Assembly: GCA_036504535.1 (NCBI GenBank)
Contig: DASXUY010000032.1
Span: 1 to 64,000, forward strand
Length of the DNA: 64,000 nucleotides
Direction: 5' to 3'
Source: JARLGU01 sp036504535
GTDB taxonomy: Bacteria > Armatimonadota > Armatimonadia > Armatimonadales > Capsulimonadaceae
Positions 1 through 8,060 of the stretch are shown one piece after another; the first letter of the stretch is position 1; each line of letters begins with the position of its first letter. Made by a program: the position numbers and the translations under genes. The notes under the pieces are model-generated. The model had not been told where the DNA came from. It was given only the letters and a program-made list of their open reading frames with translations, and made no database searches.

Positions 1-111
1 GTTGGCCAACGAAACAACTGGGAAACCGTCGCAAACTACGTAAAAAACCAGGGCAATCAAGCTGTAGCGAAGTTGCGCCAATTCCCGCAACTTTCACTTC
101 CGGACCTGTAG
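1..111 (+). CDS. C-terminal end of an upstream gene (partial, unknown function)
   Basis: The first frame is open from base 1 to a TAG at 109-111 and encodes 36 residues ending in QLSLPDL. The residue composition is protein-like and the stop is followed by about 100 non-coding bases before the next start, so this is probably the end of a gene cut by the window edge. Its place directly before a polymorphic-toxin gene would suit another toxin or immunity gene, but nothing in the short tail identifies it. Confidence 0.4.
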   Translation, partial: VGQRNNWETVANYVKNQGNQAVAKLRQFPQLSLPDL

Positions 112-214
112 CTTAGCATTTACAAGACCGAGTGATCGGCATAGTGCAATAACTAATCGTGTTACGTCGGTAAACGTTCGCTTCCCTCACAAAATGGTAA
201 GCGAGTGAGACGAA

Positions 215-3061
215 ATGCCGTCAGTTCTTTCTTTCGATACCCTGTGGCTTGCCACAGGGACGTTCATTGTCATCGAATCTTTCGACAAGCTAACCGATCA
301 GTATGCGGGTTCGCAATCGAAACCAGTTATTGATCAGTGGATAGTCGCTCCCGATGGTGTTCCCAACGGTACTGCGATCATGGCAGCGAGAGACACCCAG
401 AAGGCGGTACACCGCGACCACGAAGCCAAACGCCTACTCAACGCAGGGTGGGGTACTTCGAATTATGCCTGTTTATCAGTTCCAGTTGACTCTAGGGGCA
501 AAATCGGTAGTTCGCCAACTGAGGTGTTCTCAACGTCCATCCCAAGCGTAGCGGTACAAGGTGCTGCAACTGTGGCATCGCAACCCGATGCAGACGGAAA
601 CGTTATTGTTCACTTATCGGTAACGGGCACTGCTACGTCAGGCTTTTGTGACGTAACGCCTAGCTCGGCAGGCATCTTGAGCAAGACCGACATTTACTTA
701 GACTCGGGAAGCCCACTTGAGGGGTCCTCTATCGCAATTTCAGGTACGAAAGCCTTAGACTATAGGGGACTGCCTCGCCCTTATCCGTTCGACGGCGTAA
801 TTGCTGGAAGCGTCGACATTCCCAATGTATCGCCTGGCGCTCATGTCGTGCGCATTGTAGTGACAGACCCTATAAAAGGTGGAATGGGAGAAGCCACTCT
901 GGGCTTCACGCTCGATGCTCCAGATAACGACGACAGTGAGGACGTGTCATATACGATATCGTCAGTCGTAACCCTAGAGGGAGCGGATCCGGAGCCGGTC
1001 ACTCCCGAAGTCCTTCAAGCCTTTGGCGATGCTTATTATATGTCGATGCCTCAATTTACCGTGTATTTGGAGGGCGGAGATGACGGCGGCAAGTGGGCTC
1101 ATGTGCTGGAAACGATAAATTCAGCGGGTGGCACTGGGTACTATGTCGCCGAATCCAATACCGCGACAAATATCGCAGTTACATTGAGTGTGGCAGCAGG
1201 CGGATCAACAGAAAGTCCATCAGTTACCACCGATTCGGCAAGATTGATGGTCGCTCATGGTGCGGGTAGCGGGACAACAACTGGCAACAGCGCGAGCAAG
1301 GAATTCGGAATTGGCATTGCTTTGGGCATGGGTGAGCACGCGCTTTCGATGATGAAAGAAGGACGAGTAACTCCCGCAATGGTTATTGCCATCGGGCGTG
1401 AAATAGAAGGCACATACAAGCTCCTTACTGGATCTATCCTTAAGCAATATCGGTATTCGATACTAGACGGAACCGTACTGCTCCCATCGCCAGGCGGAGA
1501 GATCCCATGGTCAAACGGCGTGTGGACCGAAATGGCGGCGGTATCCTCTGAACTCGGAGCTAGCGACAACTCAAGCATTGTAGACACCCTATTGCTGCAC
1601 AAGGAGGCCGAGCTAAGGAACGTGCCAATTGCTGTCCGCCGGGCATTCGAGCAGTTCCCAACGGTTATAGCAAAGGCATATGAAGACGCAGCCAATCTTT
1701 CACCGCGGGACAAAGGGAGAGTGGTAGGTGCGGTCATTGACGAGATCGCAGCACAGATAGCCCTCGATATCGCAACGGACGGTTTGGCTGCTCCAACCGG
1801 TCTCCTCCGTGCATCTCAGGCTTCCAAGGTCATTTCCCGACTGAAAAGCATAAAAAAGATCCGGGAACTTGGCGAATCGTCAGCTGTCATCGGGGAAGTT
1901 CGCGCAATCAAAGCCACCTGTGAAGCGCTCGGTACCGGACTATGCTTTACCGCAGGCACTCCAATAGTGACAGACCAAGGGGCAGTGCCTATCGAGAGGG
2001 TTCGTGTTGGAGACCGCGTCTTGTCGCGCGATCAAGCGACAGGAATGCAAGACTATAAGACTGTCGTCAATACGTTTGTCACTCATCCCAATATACTGTA
2101 TAGCATCCGCTATGCGCCTGCGCGCGCGCAACTTGCTCGATCCAATCTTGACTGTTGCAAATCAACTAATATTGAAGACGGCGACGAGGATGGCTCCGAC
2201 GGCGACGCGGCGATCACATGTACAGGGAATCATCCGTTCTTTGAAGTCCGACGCGGCGACTTCGTAGTTGCGGAAGATTTGCGGCCCGGAGACCTACTTA
2301 GGCAACCGGACGGCAGTAGTGCCGTGGTCACGGGACGAAGTGTTGAAGTCTCGATAGACTCGCCGTTTGAAACGTACAATATAGAGGTCGAGTCGTTCCA
2401 TACGTACTTCGCAGGCGATATTCCAGTCTGGGTACATAATAGAGGCGGCGTCATCGGGTGCGACGAGTTTGCCAAACAGTTTTTAATTCAGGTCGAAAAA
2501 CTCAAAGAAGCCGGACTGATTACAAATGCGACCGCGGTGACCCCAGATGATAAATGGCTTGCATTCAATTGCGCTCTCCAGCATATTAAGACTGGAAACG
2601 AGTGGGCATTGCCTGATTCCAACTTACCATCGCTACTTGAAGCATTTGCGAAGCGAGTGAAAGGGCATCTTCTTGAGTTGTCCGTGCGCAAGTACAAAGA
2701 CGCCGTTCGGGGACCGTCGCTGCCAGCCGGCGTCCAGTGGGGCCATTTTGTTCTTCGCCAGTATATGGACGAAGCAAAGTTAGGCAAGGAAGTTTGCGAT
2801 GCAGCGTATCAGAATGGCAGCGTGATTCCGCTTGCAATTCCGCTTCATACTCAGCGAAATACCGGTCTTGACTGGGAAATGGGCGTTTTTCTCATAAAGC
2901 GCCTAAATGCCGCTAGTAGGAACCAGGCTAAGGCGCGGTTATTTGAAAAGTCGCTAGAAGAACAGTTTGAAATTTGGCAAGAATTTTGGACCAGCAAGGG
3001 GATAAAGCCGCTCTTCAATGACCCGCACAACCCAGGAGTGTTTAATCCACCCGTGAAATAG
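215..3061 (+). CDS. Polymorphic toxin with pretoxin Hint domain and C-terminal toxin tip
   Basis: The protein has 948 residues. Residues 1-570 are a large extracellular-type region with beta-rich, Ig-like stretches and no clear signal peptide. A Hint domain follows, with first Cys577 (CFTAGTPIVT), the block-B histidine His673 (TGNHPFFEV) and terminal His741-Asn742 (VWVHN). All Hint catalytic positions are present, so self-cleavage releasing residues 743-948 is expected from what is known of pretoxin Hint proteins. The released tip carries WGHF (His844) and IPLHTQRNTG (His878), which could be a His-Me-finger/HNH-like nuclease core; that is inference. An immunity-like gene follows after 11 bases. 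The N-terminus may be truncated because no export signal is visible. Confidence is high for Hint and toxin architecture, low for toxin chemistry. Confidence 0.8.
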   Translation: MPSVLSFDTLWLATGTFIVIESFDKLTDQYAGSQSKPVIDQWIVAPDGVPNGTAIMAARDTQKAVHRDHEAKRLLNAGWGTSNYACLSVPVDSRGKIGSSPTEVFSTSIPSVAVQGAATVASQPDADGNVIVHLSVTGTATSGFCDVTPSSAGILSKTDIYLDSGSPLEGSSIAISGTKALDYRGLPRPYPFDGVIAGSVDIPNVSPGAHVVRIVVTDPIKGGMGEATLGFTLDAPDNDDSEDVSYTISSVVTLEGADPEPVTPEVLQAFGDAYYMSMPQFTVYLEGGDDGGKWAHVLETINSAGGTGYYVAESNTATNIAVTLSVAAGGSTESPSVTTDSARLMVAHGAGSGTTTGNSASKEFGIGIALGMGEHALSMMKEGRVTPAMVIAIGREIEGTYKLLTGSILKQYRYSILDGTVLLPSPGGEIPWSNGVWTEMAAVSSELGASDNSSIVDTLLLHKEAELRNVPIAVRRAFEQFPTVIAKAYEDAANLSPRDKGRVVGAVIDEIAAQIALDIATDGLAAPTGLLRASQASKVISRLKSIKKIRELGESSAVIGEVRAIKATCEALGTGLCFTAGTPIVTDQGAVPIERVRVGDRVLSRDQATGMQDYKTVVNTFVTHPNILYSIRYAPARAQLARSNLDCCKSTNIEDGDEDGSDGDAAITCTGNHPFFEVRRGDFVVAEDLRPGDLLRQPDGSSAVVTGRSVEVSIDSPFETYNIEVESFHTYFAGDIPVWVHNRGGVIGCDEFAKQFLIQVEKLKEAGLITNATAVTPDDKWLAFNCALQHIKTGNEWALPDSNLPSLLEAFAKRVKGHLLELSVRKYKDAVRGPSLPAGVQWGHFVLRQYMDEAKLGKEVCDAAYQNGSVIPLAIPLHTQRNTGLDWEMGVFLIKRLNAASRNQAKARLFEKSLEEQFEIWQEFWTSKGIKPLFNDPHNPGVFNPPVK

Positions 3062-4050
3062 GGATTTTTACAATGAACTCGTCAGTAATGATTTTCTTTA
3101 GGCATTTTGAAGATTGGGACATGCCTTCTATACCCACCCATTTGCAGTTTCTAGCAAAACCTGTGGAAAGACTATTCAGCCCGCCGAAGCGCAAGTATAG
3201 CAGCTTCGTCACTGTGCCTGTTCGCGCGAATGACATTGAACAAATTGTCGCTTGGGCACGGACAGAAATTGCCGGAGAGTCAATTGTTGAATGTCTCATT
3301 ATCAAGGATTTCTATGACTTTTCTGAGCTTACAGATCTAGAAATTGTCGAGTTGCGCTTTTCCGATAAGGACCTTAACGCAGACTATGATGAGGGTGCTA
3401 TCTACGACTATATATCTGATTGTTCAACGTGCGCGCGTAAGGCGAAGATCCAGACAAGGGACTGCGGCCTAAATTTAAAGCCGAAGTCAGATATCATCTG
3501 CACTTTTAGAGATACTATTATTGTGTCCGATGCTGCGCGCGATGTGCTTGCCCGCTTTGGAATTCAATTTCGTCCTATAACTAACAGACAAGCCCATTCG
3601 CAGGTCGTAACACCGACTGGCTATGAACTTGCCCCGGCTGAATATCCGACCAACGCATCACTGATCTGTCCGGAATGTCAAAGGTTCCAAGTGCTGTTAA
3701 GAATCGACCTTCTAGAAGGAGAAGAAGGTTGGCCATATAGCACTCCGAAACTATCGATTAAAAGAGAGCAACCCGTGACAATCAAGAGACGAGCAGGCGG
3801 CTGGGAGGCCATAGCCTGCGATACACCTCGCATGGGACGGTTTACCAAGGATAAGAACTCACCAAGCGATCCAGATCCAGCCTTTGTCGCGACTAAAGAT
3901 CAGCGCATTGGTAATCCCGTGTCGCCGGTGTTCCTCCGGGCCGACGTCGCTGCAGCGCTAGACGCTGCTGGCATCAAGGGCCTCAAGTATCTTCCAGTTC
4001 ACATAAGCGACTAACGACGCTGTCTGTTTGGTTGCGGGTCGCCGACCGCG
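2618..4050 (+). repeat. Tandem duplication, copy 1 (toxin tip + immunity gene)
   Basis: Bases 2618-4050 align with 4091-5524 at an offset of about 1473. The homology begins inside the toxin tip at SNLPSL and ends about 36 bases after the immunity stop in TGGTTGCGGGTCGCCGACCG. Identity is very high in the toxin part and in the last 80 bases of the immunity gene, and lower in its first third. Confidence 0.8.
3073..4014 (+). CDS. Candidate immunity protein with two CXXC pairs (copy 1)
   Basis: This 313-residue cytoplasmic-looking protein starts 11 bases after the toxin stop, the usual place of a cognate immunity gene. It has two cysteine pairs, Cys117-Cys120 (DCSTCARK) and Cys199-Cys202 (LICPECQRF), plus Cys131, so a zinc-knuckle-like fold is likely. 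The layout and the C-terminal stretch AALDAAGIKGLKYLPV resemble, from memory, the Myxococcus double-CXXCG (SitI6-type) immunity family; this was not searched. It has no signal peptide or membrane segment, consistent with neutralising the toxin inside the cell. A second gene at 4546 encodes a full-length paralogue with a diverged N-terminal half and a nearly identical C-terminal end. Confidence 0.65.
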   Translation: MNSSVMIFFRHFEDWDMPSIPTHLQFLAKPVERLFSPPKRKYSSFVTVPVRANDIEQIVAWARTEIAGESIVECLIIKDFYDFSELTDLEIVELRFSDKDLNADYDEGAIYDYISDCSTCARKAKIQTRDCGLNLKPKSDIICTFRDTIIVSDAARDVLARFGIQFRPITNRQAHSQVVTPTGYELAPAEYPTNASLICPECQRFQVLLRIDLLEGEEGWPYSTPKLSIKREQPVTIKRRAGGWEAIACDTPRMGRFTKDKNSPSDPDPAFVATKDQRIGNPVSPVFLRADVAAALDAAGIKGLKYLPVHISD

Positions 4051-4534
4051 TCCGATCAGTCGCCAACACTACATCACCGCGCCATTTTTTTCGAACCTAC
4101 CTTCGTTGCGTGAAGCATTTGCGAAGCGAGTGAAAGGGCATCTTCTTGAGTTGTCCGTGCGCAAGTACAAAGACGCCGTCCGGGGGCCATCCTTACCAAC
4201 TGGCGTCCAGTGGGGCCATTTTGTTCTTCGCCAGTATATGGACGACGCAAAGTTAGGTGAGGCAGTTTGCGACGCAGCGTACCAGAATGGCAGCGTCATA
4301 CCGCTTGCCATTCCAATTCATACTCAGCGAAACACCGGCATCGACTGGATGATGGGCCAGTACTTGAAGGATTATTTTGATGTTAAGCGCCTAAAGGATG
4401 CGAAACGTTTGCTATTTGAGAAATCTCCAGAAAAACAACATGAAATATGGATGGCGTTCTGGAACAGCAAAGGGGTAAAGCCCCTCTTTAACGATCCTTA
4501 CAATCCAGGCGTTTACAATCCAGATTTGCCGTAG
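4028..4534 (+). CDS. Orphan toxin-tip cassette (second copy, no delivery domain)
   Basis: From residue 22 (SNLPSL) this reading frame is a close copy of residues 802-948 of the Hint toxin, including WGHF and HTQRNTG. It lacks the Hint domain, the first 60 residues of the tip and any secretion region. The only in-frame start available is TTG at 4028, with no convincing ribosome binding site, so it may not be translated on its own. Known RHS and CDI systems keep such displaced tip-immunity cassettes downstream of the expressed gene, where recombination can swap them in. The reading frame is uninterrupted, which argues against old decay. Confidence 0.6.
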   Translation: MVAGRRPRPISRQHYITAPFFSNLPSLREAFAKRVKGHLLELSVRKYKDAVRGPSLPTGVQWGHFVLRQYMDDAKLGEAVCDAAYQNGSVIPLAIPIHTQRNTGIDWMMGQYLKDYFDVKRLKDAKRLLFEKSPEKQHEIWMAFWNSKGVKPLFNDPYNPGVYNPDLP

Positions 4535-5524
4535 AAAGGACAAAAATGAAAACAACCGTCTCCTTTTGGTTTCGAAACTACGAGAAGGGCGAAATGCCCA
4601 CAGTTCCAGAGCATCTTGGTTTTCTTGCGAAACCAATTCAAAAGCTTTATGCGCCACCTCGCTACCAATACTGTGGGCTACTTACCGTGGGCGTGAAAGC
4701 CGACTCAATTGACGATATCATCGATTGGGCGAGGACCGAAGTAGGCGGGGAATCGATCATTAGGACGTTGATTATCGACGATTACTACGATTTCGCCGAG
4801 ATATCGAATCCGGAAGTGGTCGAGGTGCTGTTTTCAGACAAGGATTTGGATACCGACTACGATGAAGGGTCCGTTTACGACTACATTTCGGATTGTACAA
4901 CGTGCGCGCGAAAGAAGAAGATACAACTAGCGGATTGCGGATTGAAGCCGAAGCCGAAATCAGACATCATTAGTACATCGAGAGATACTATTATCGTATC
5001 CGATGCTGCCCGAGATGTGCTGGCCCGGTTTGATGTGCAATTCCGTCCGATCAAAAAGAGGCCCGACTTCTGGCAAGTCTGCACAGGACCAGGTTATGAA
5101 CTGGATCCCCTCGTGTATCCCACTAACGCGTCACTTATGTGCCCGGAGTGTAATAGGTACCAAGTGCTCCTTCGTATCGACCTTTTGGAAGGCGAGCAAG
5201 GAGGCGGTGACCGTACTCCAAAGCTGTCAATCAAGAGGGAGCAGCCTTTGACAATAAAGCGACGAGGCGCGGGTTGGGATGCGGTAGCATGTGAGACGCC
5301 TCGTATGGGACGGTACACGAAGGATAAGAATTTGCCAAGCGATCCCGAGCCGGTGTATGTTGCCACTAAGGAGCAACTCATCGGCGGAGGCTCGAGGCCG
5401 GTATTTCTCCGGGCCGACGTCGCTGCAGCGCTAGACGCTGCTGGCATCAAGGGGCTAATGTATCTCCCCGTTCACATAAGCGGCTAGCGTCGTCATAAAG
5501 CCTGGTTGAGGGCCGCTGACCGCG
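4091..5524 (+). repeat. Tandem duplication, copy 2 (orphan toxin tip + immunity gene)
   Basis: This is the second copy of the toxin-tip/immunity unit, ending in TGGTTGAGGGCCGCTGACCG, the counterpart of the copy 1 end with three mismatches in 22 bases. The left join falls at about 4091, where toxin homology starts abruptly after unrelated sequence. Upstream Hint and stalk sequence is not duplicated. Confidence 0.8.
4546..5487 (+). CDS. Candidate immunity protein with two CXXC pairs (copy 2)
   Basis: This 313-residue paralogue of the gene at 3073 is preceded by GAAAGGACAAAA, a fair ribosome binding site. Both cysteine pairs are kept (DCTTCARK and LMCPECNRY), as are the central IIVSDAARDVLARF and the C-terminal AALDAAGIKGL. 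The first 100 residues differ widely from copy 1. It follows the orphan toxin tip by 11 bases, exactly as copy 1 follows the full toxin. Each immunity protein therefore seems matched to one tip variant. It may still be expressed to protect against siblings carrying the other tip. Confidence 0.62.
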   Translation: MKTTVSFWFRNYEKGEMPTVPEHLGFLAKPIQKLYAPPRYQYCGLLTVGVKADSIDDIIDWARTEVGGESIIRTLIIDDYYDFAEISNPEVVEVLFSDKDLDTDYDEGSVYDYISDCTTCARKKKIQLADCGLKPKPKSDIISTSRDTIIVSDAARDVLARFDVQFRPIKKRPDFWQVCTGPGYELDPLVYPTNASLMCPECNRYQVLLRIDLLEGEQGGGDRTPKLSIKREQPLTIKRRGAGWDAVACETPRMGRYTKDKNLPSDPEPVYVATKEQLIGGGSRPVFLRADVAAALDAAGIKGLMYLPVHISG

Positions 5525-6186
5525 AGCATTGCGCTGCCTTTAGACGCGCATCGTCTTCGCAGGGCCGTGTAGCCACTATCACCGCGACCGCCGACCCGAC
5601 AGTTGGCGGTGTGGCTACGCTAGCGTCGGTGAGCTTCACGGTAGACGGGACCACGGTAGGAACTGATAGCCAGTCTCCTTTCACGGCGTCGTGGACCGTC
5701 ACTGCTGGAGCGCATACGCTAACCGCAACCGCTCACTACACTGGCGGCATCGACGGCGACTCACCTCCCGTCGTCGTCTACTGCGCCTCCGCAACCGCAG
5801 CGCTGACCGTCGAAGACGTCACCGGCGGCTGGCAGCCGAACCCGGCGAACGTCGGCGACACCATCACCGGCACCGTGAAGGCCGTCTTCACGCCGTCGTC
5901 GATGGAGAGCGACGGCTCCGGACCGACCTACGTGACGTACGAATGGGCCACCGCTGGCGTCTACCGCTCTGAGACCGGCGACGCTGGATCGTTCACGACG
6001 TATGGTAGCAACTACTCCATCGGCTACCGTGGCCACGGCAAGCAAGACGAGTTCAACGCTGAGCCGTCCGCGGCGAGATAGGGGTCCAGCGTCACGCTGG
6101 TTCGACCCCGGCTACTACATCCTCAAGGTAACGTGCAGCGCGACGGTCCACGACAGCCACACCGGCGCTACGCTTACCACACTCTC
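5506..6186 (+). pseudogene. Remnant of an Ig-like stalk from an RHS/toxin protein
   Basis: The frame open from 5506 to 6081 encodes an Ig-like beta-sandwich (VSFTVDGTTVGTDSQSP, then AHTLTATAHYTGG), a type common in secreted adhesins and RHS stalks. It stops at 6081, but the protein sense continues in another frame as GYYILKVTCSATVHDSH up to about 6186. It then gives way abruptly to RHS core sequence in a third frame. No start codon with a ribosome binding site precedes it. The Ig piece, its frameshift and its join to the core indicate recombination debris, not a working gene. Base composition is clearly richer in GC than the toxin tips on either side. Confidence 0.6.
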
Positions 6187-6981
6187 GGCCCGCACGACCC
6201 CGTCGGCTTCGGCGGCCAGTACGGCTACTACACCGACTCCGACACCGGCCTCGTCCTCTGCACGCACCGCTACTACGACCCGCTGCGTGGGCGGTGGGTC
6301 ACCCGCGACCCTATCGGCTACGCGGGCGGCATGAACCTGTACGGGTTCTGCGGCAACAACCCCGTGATGCGGCGAGATCCGAGCGGGTACCAAGAGCGCG
6401 AGGGCGGTCGAGGTAACCTTATTGAAATATGGGAATCTGAAACTCTTGTCGATGCCAAGAACGACGCTCGAAGGGTGGGTGCCCGCATGCGGGCACGCCA
6501 GGCCCGCGAACGCGAAGACTATGCACGGTTCATTGCACAGTTTACAATGGTAACGCCTGGCCAAGGCGTTTCACCTCGCACCGTATTAATAAATAGTGAT
6601 TTCTTTCGAACACAGGCTATGTGGAACAAAGGATCTGGTGTTCAGGATAGGTCGAAAATCATCCTCATTGGTGAAGGCATGAACAGAGGTGTCAAAGAGG
6701 CGGCACGAATATACGGCGCGCAGTGGTATCAGGGCTGGTCGGTAAAGGGAACTGGCCCCGGCGGAAAGTGGACGGCCGAAGAAAAAGCACTTGTGATGAG
6801 TCGCAACCGAGATTGGATACAGGGAAAGATACGGGCTGGATACACGATACTTAATGTCGGGGCGGAAGGCGTCGAACCAACAAGTGATTTCTACAAGATG
6901 GAGCTAGAGGAACTAGCCAAAGCAAATTACGGGCGGGTATATAATGTTGCGCGACCCACAGGTCCCTGGATAAGCAAATGA
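6133..6981 (+). CDS. RHS core joined to a C-terminal toxin domain (N-terminally truncated)
   Basis: Residues 20-85 are a classic RHS-repeat-associated core (GFGGQYGYYTDSDTGLVL, then YYDPLRGRWVTRDPIGYAGG and NNPVMRRDPSG). The core ends at the DPSG motif (Asp82-Gly85), where RHS proteins are autocleaved. Residues 86-282 are a different, lower-GC toxin tip with KIILIGEGMNRGVKEAA and WIQGKIRAGYTILNVGAEG; I do not recognise its family. The open frame is preceded only by the Ig remnant and has no natural start, so it lacks the RHS cage and delivery region. It is a tip cassette unless programmed frameshifting joins it to upstream sequence. A HEAT-repeat gene overlaps its stop. Confidence 0.65.
   Translation: MQRDGPRQPHRRYAYHTLGPHDPVGFGGQYGYYTDSDTGLVLCTHRYYDPLRGRWVTRDPIGYAGGMNLYGFCGNNPVMRRDPSGYQEREGGRGNLIEIWESETLVDAKNDARRVGARMRARQAREREDYARFIAQFTMVTPGQGVSPRTVLINSDFFRTQAMWNKGSGVQDRSKIILIGEGMNRGVKEAARIYGAQWYQGWSVKGTGPGGKWTAEEKALVMSRNRDWIQGKIRAGYTILNVGAEGVEPTSDFYKMELEELAKANYGRVYNVARPTGPWISK
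6189..6296 (+). repeat. RHS core direct repeat, copy A
   Basis: This 108-base stretch of core (encoding HDPVGFGGQYGYYTD to YYDPLRGR) recurs at 7952-8059 with about six mismatches. The two copies flank the second toxin tip and its HEAT-repeat gene, so homologous recombination between them would delete or exchange that pair. Confidence 0.8.
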
Positions 6982-7565
6982 CCTTATCAAATCACTACAC
7001 GCCCATGTCACTTCAAAAGGCGCTTCGATCTCCCAATCTGAGTGATGTGGAAGCGAACTCCATAGCTAGCCTGGGATCGGAAGCGTTGCCGTACGTTATT
7101 GACGCGCTTAGGCAAGCAAATTCTCGCGAGATGATAGACAATGCAACATCAGTATTGTCGCGGATGGGCGAACCCGCCGTGGAGCCGCTTATTGAACTGC
7201 TTGAGGAGGGCGAATGGCCAGTTTCTATTTTTGGCGTATTCGCTACAATCGGCTATCGCGGTGCAATTCCGCTTCTTATTGCTGCTTTGGACGACAAGAG
7301 CAACTGGACACGCTGGTCGGCAGCGGAAGCCCTTATCAAGCTTCCATCCCCAGACGCAATCGACGCCCTAATCCGGCGCTTGAAAGATAGAGATAGCTTG
7401 GTTAGGTATGCCGCCGTTCAGGCTCTGGCCTCGATTGGCGATCCCATTGCTGTGCCGTCGTTGACAAAGATGCTTGTGAAGAAGTCTCTCAAAGAAGGCG
7501 AGAAAATTCTCATAGCCCAAACCATTAGTGACCTCCAAGCGGGATTTCACACGGCGAGTCCGTAG
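6978..7565 (+). CDS. HEAT-repeat protein, candidate immunity protein for the RHS toxin tip
   Basis: The start codon overlaps the toxin stop in ATGA (6978-6981), so the two are translationally coupled. The 195-residue protein is built of HEAT/PBS-lyase-type helical repeats, for example GEPAVEPLIELL, GAIPLLIAAL, PDAIDALIRRL and DPIAVPSLTKML. There is no signal peptide or membrane segment. HEAT-like repeat proteins are known among immunity proteins of polymorphic toxin systems, and the position immediately after an RHS tip fits this. The specific target is unknown. Confidence 0.65.
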   Translation: MTLSNHYTPMSLQKALRSPNLSDVEANSIASLGSEALPYVIDALRQANSREMIDNATSVLSRMGEPAVEPLIELLEEGEWPVSIFGVFATIGYRGAIPLLIAALDDKSNWTRWSAAEALIKLPSPDAIDALIRRLKDRDSLVRYAAVQALASIGDPIAVPSLTKMLVKKSLKEGEKILIAQTISDLQAGFHTASP

Positions 7566-7586
7566 GGTCACAGAGAACGTCATCAT

Positions 7587-8060
7587 GTCACGTCAGTTAA
7601 CGGCGCGGCGACGTGCACGTACGACTACACGGGCAAGCGCGCTACGAAGACCGTGGGCTGCGTGACGACGTACTTCCTCTACGACGGCGACCAGCTGTTC
7701 CTGGAACTCGACTCCACCGGCAACACCGTGGCGCAGTACGGCTGGTCCGCCGACGGCTTACGCACGCGGTACGACCTCGCGACGAACAGGTCATGCCCAC
7801 CTACGAGTACGACCCAGAAGGTAACGTCGCCCAGCGGCTCGCAGCATATCCGGAGTGAAACGCTCCGCTCGGCCGGGTCGACACCAGCGCCTACGACGCG
7901 TTCGGCAAGCTGCAGGCTTACCGCCGCGCCTATCCTGGCGACCAGCCCAGACCCGCACGACCCCGTCGGCTTCGGCGGCCAGTACGGCTACTACACGGAC
8001 CGCGACACCGGCCTCGTCCTCTGCACGCACCGCTACTACGACCCGGTCCGTGGGCGGTGA
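7587..8060 (+). pseudogene. Frameshifted RHS core remnant
   Basis: RHS-type sequence can be read in pieces across three frames: TTYFLYDGDQLFLELDSTGN, then PTYEYDPEGNVAQRL, then VDTSAYDAFGKLQAYRRAYP, then DPHDPVGFGGQYGYYTD ending VRGR-stop. At the end, TGGGTCACC of the intact copy is reduced to TGACC, which creates the stop. At least three frame changes make it non-functional. It is a second, displaced core lying 3' of the tip-immunity pair, as seen at loci where a new tip was inserted by recombination in the core. Confidence 0.75.
7952..8059 (+). repeat. RHS core direct repeat, copy B
   Basis: This is the second copy of the 108-base core repeat, inside the decayed RHS remnant. It is identical to copy A through GGCCAGTACGGCTACTACAC and differs only at scattered positions near its middle and end. 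Confidence 0.8.
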
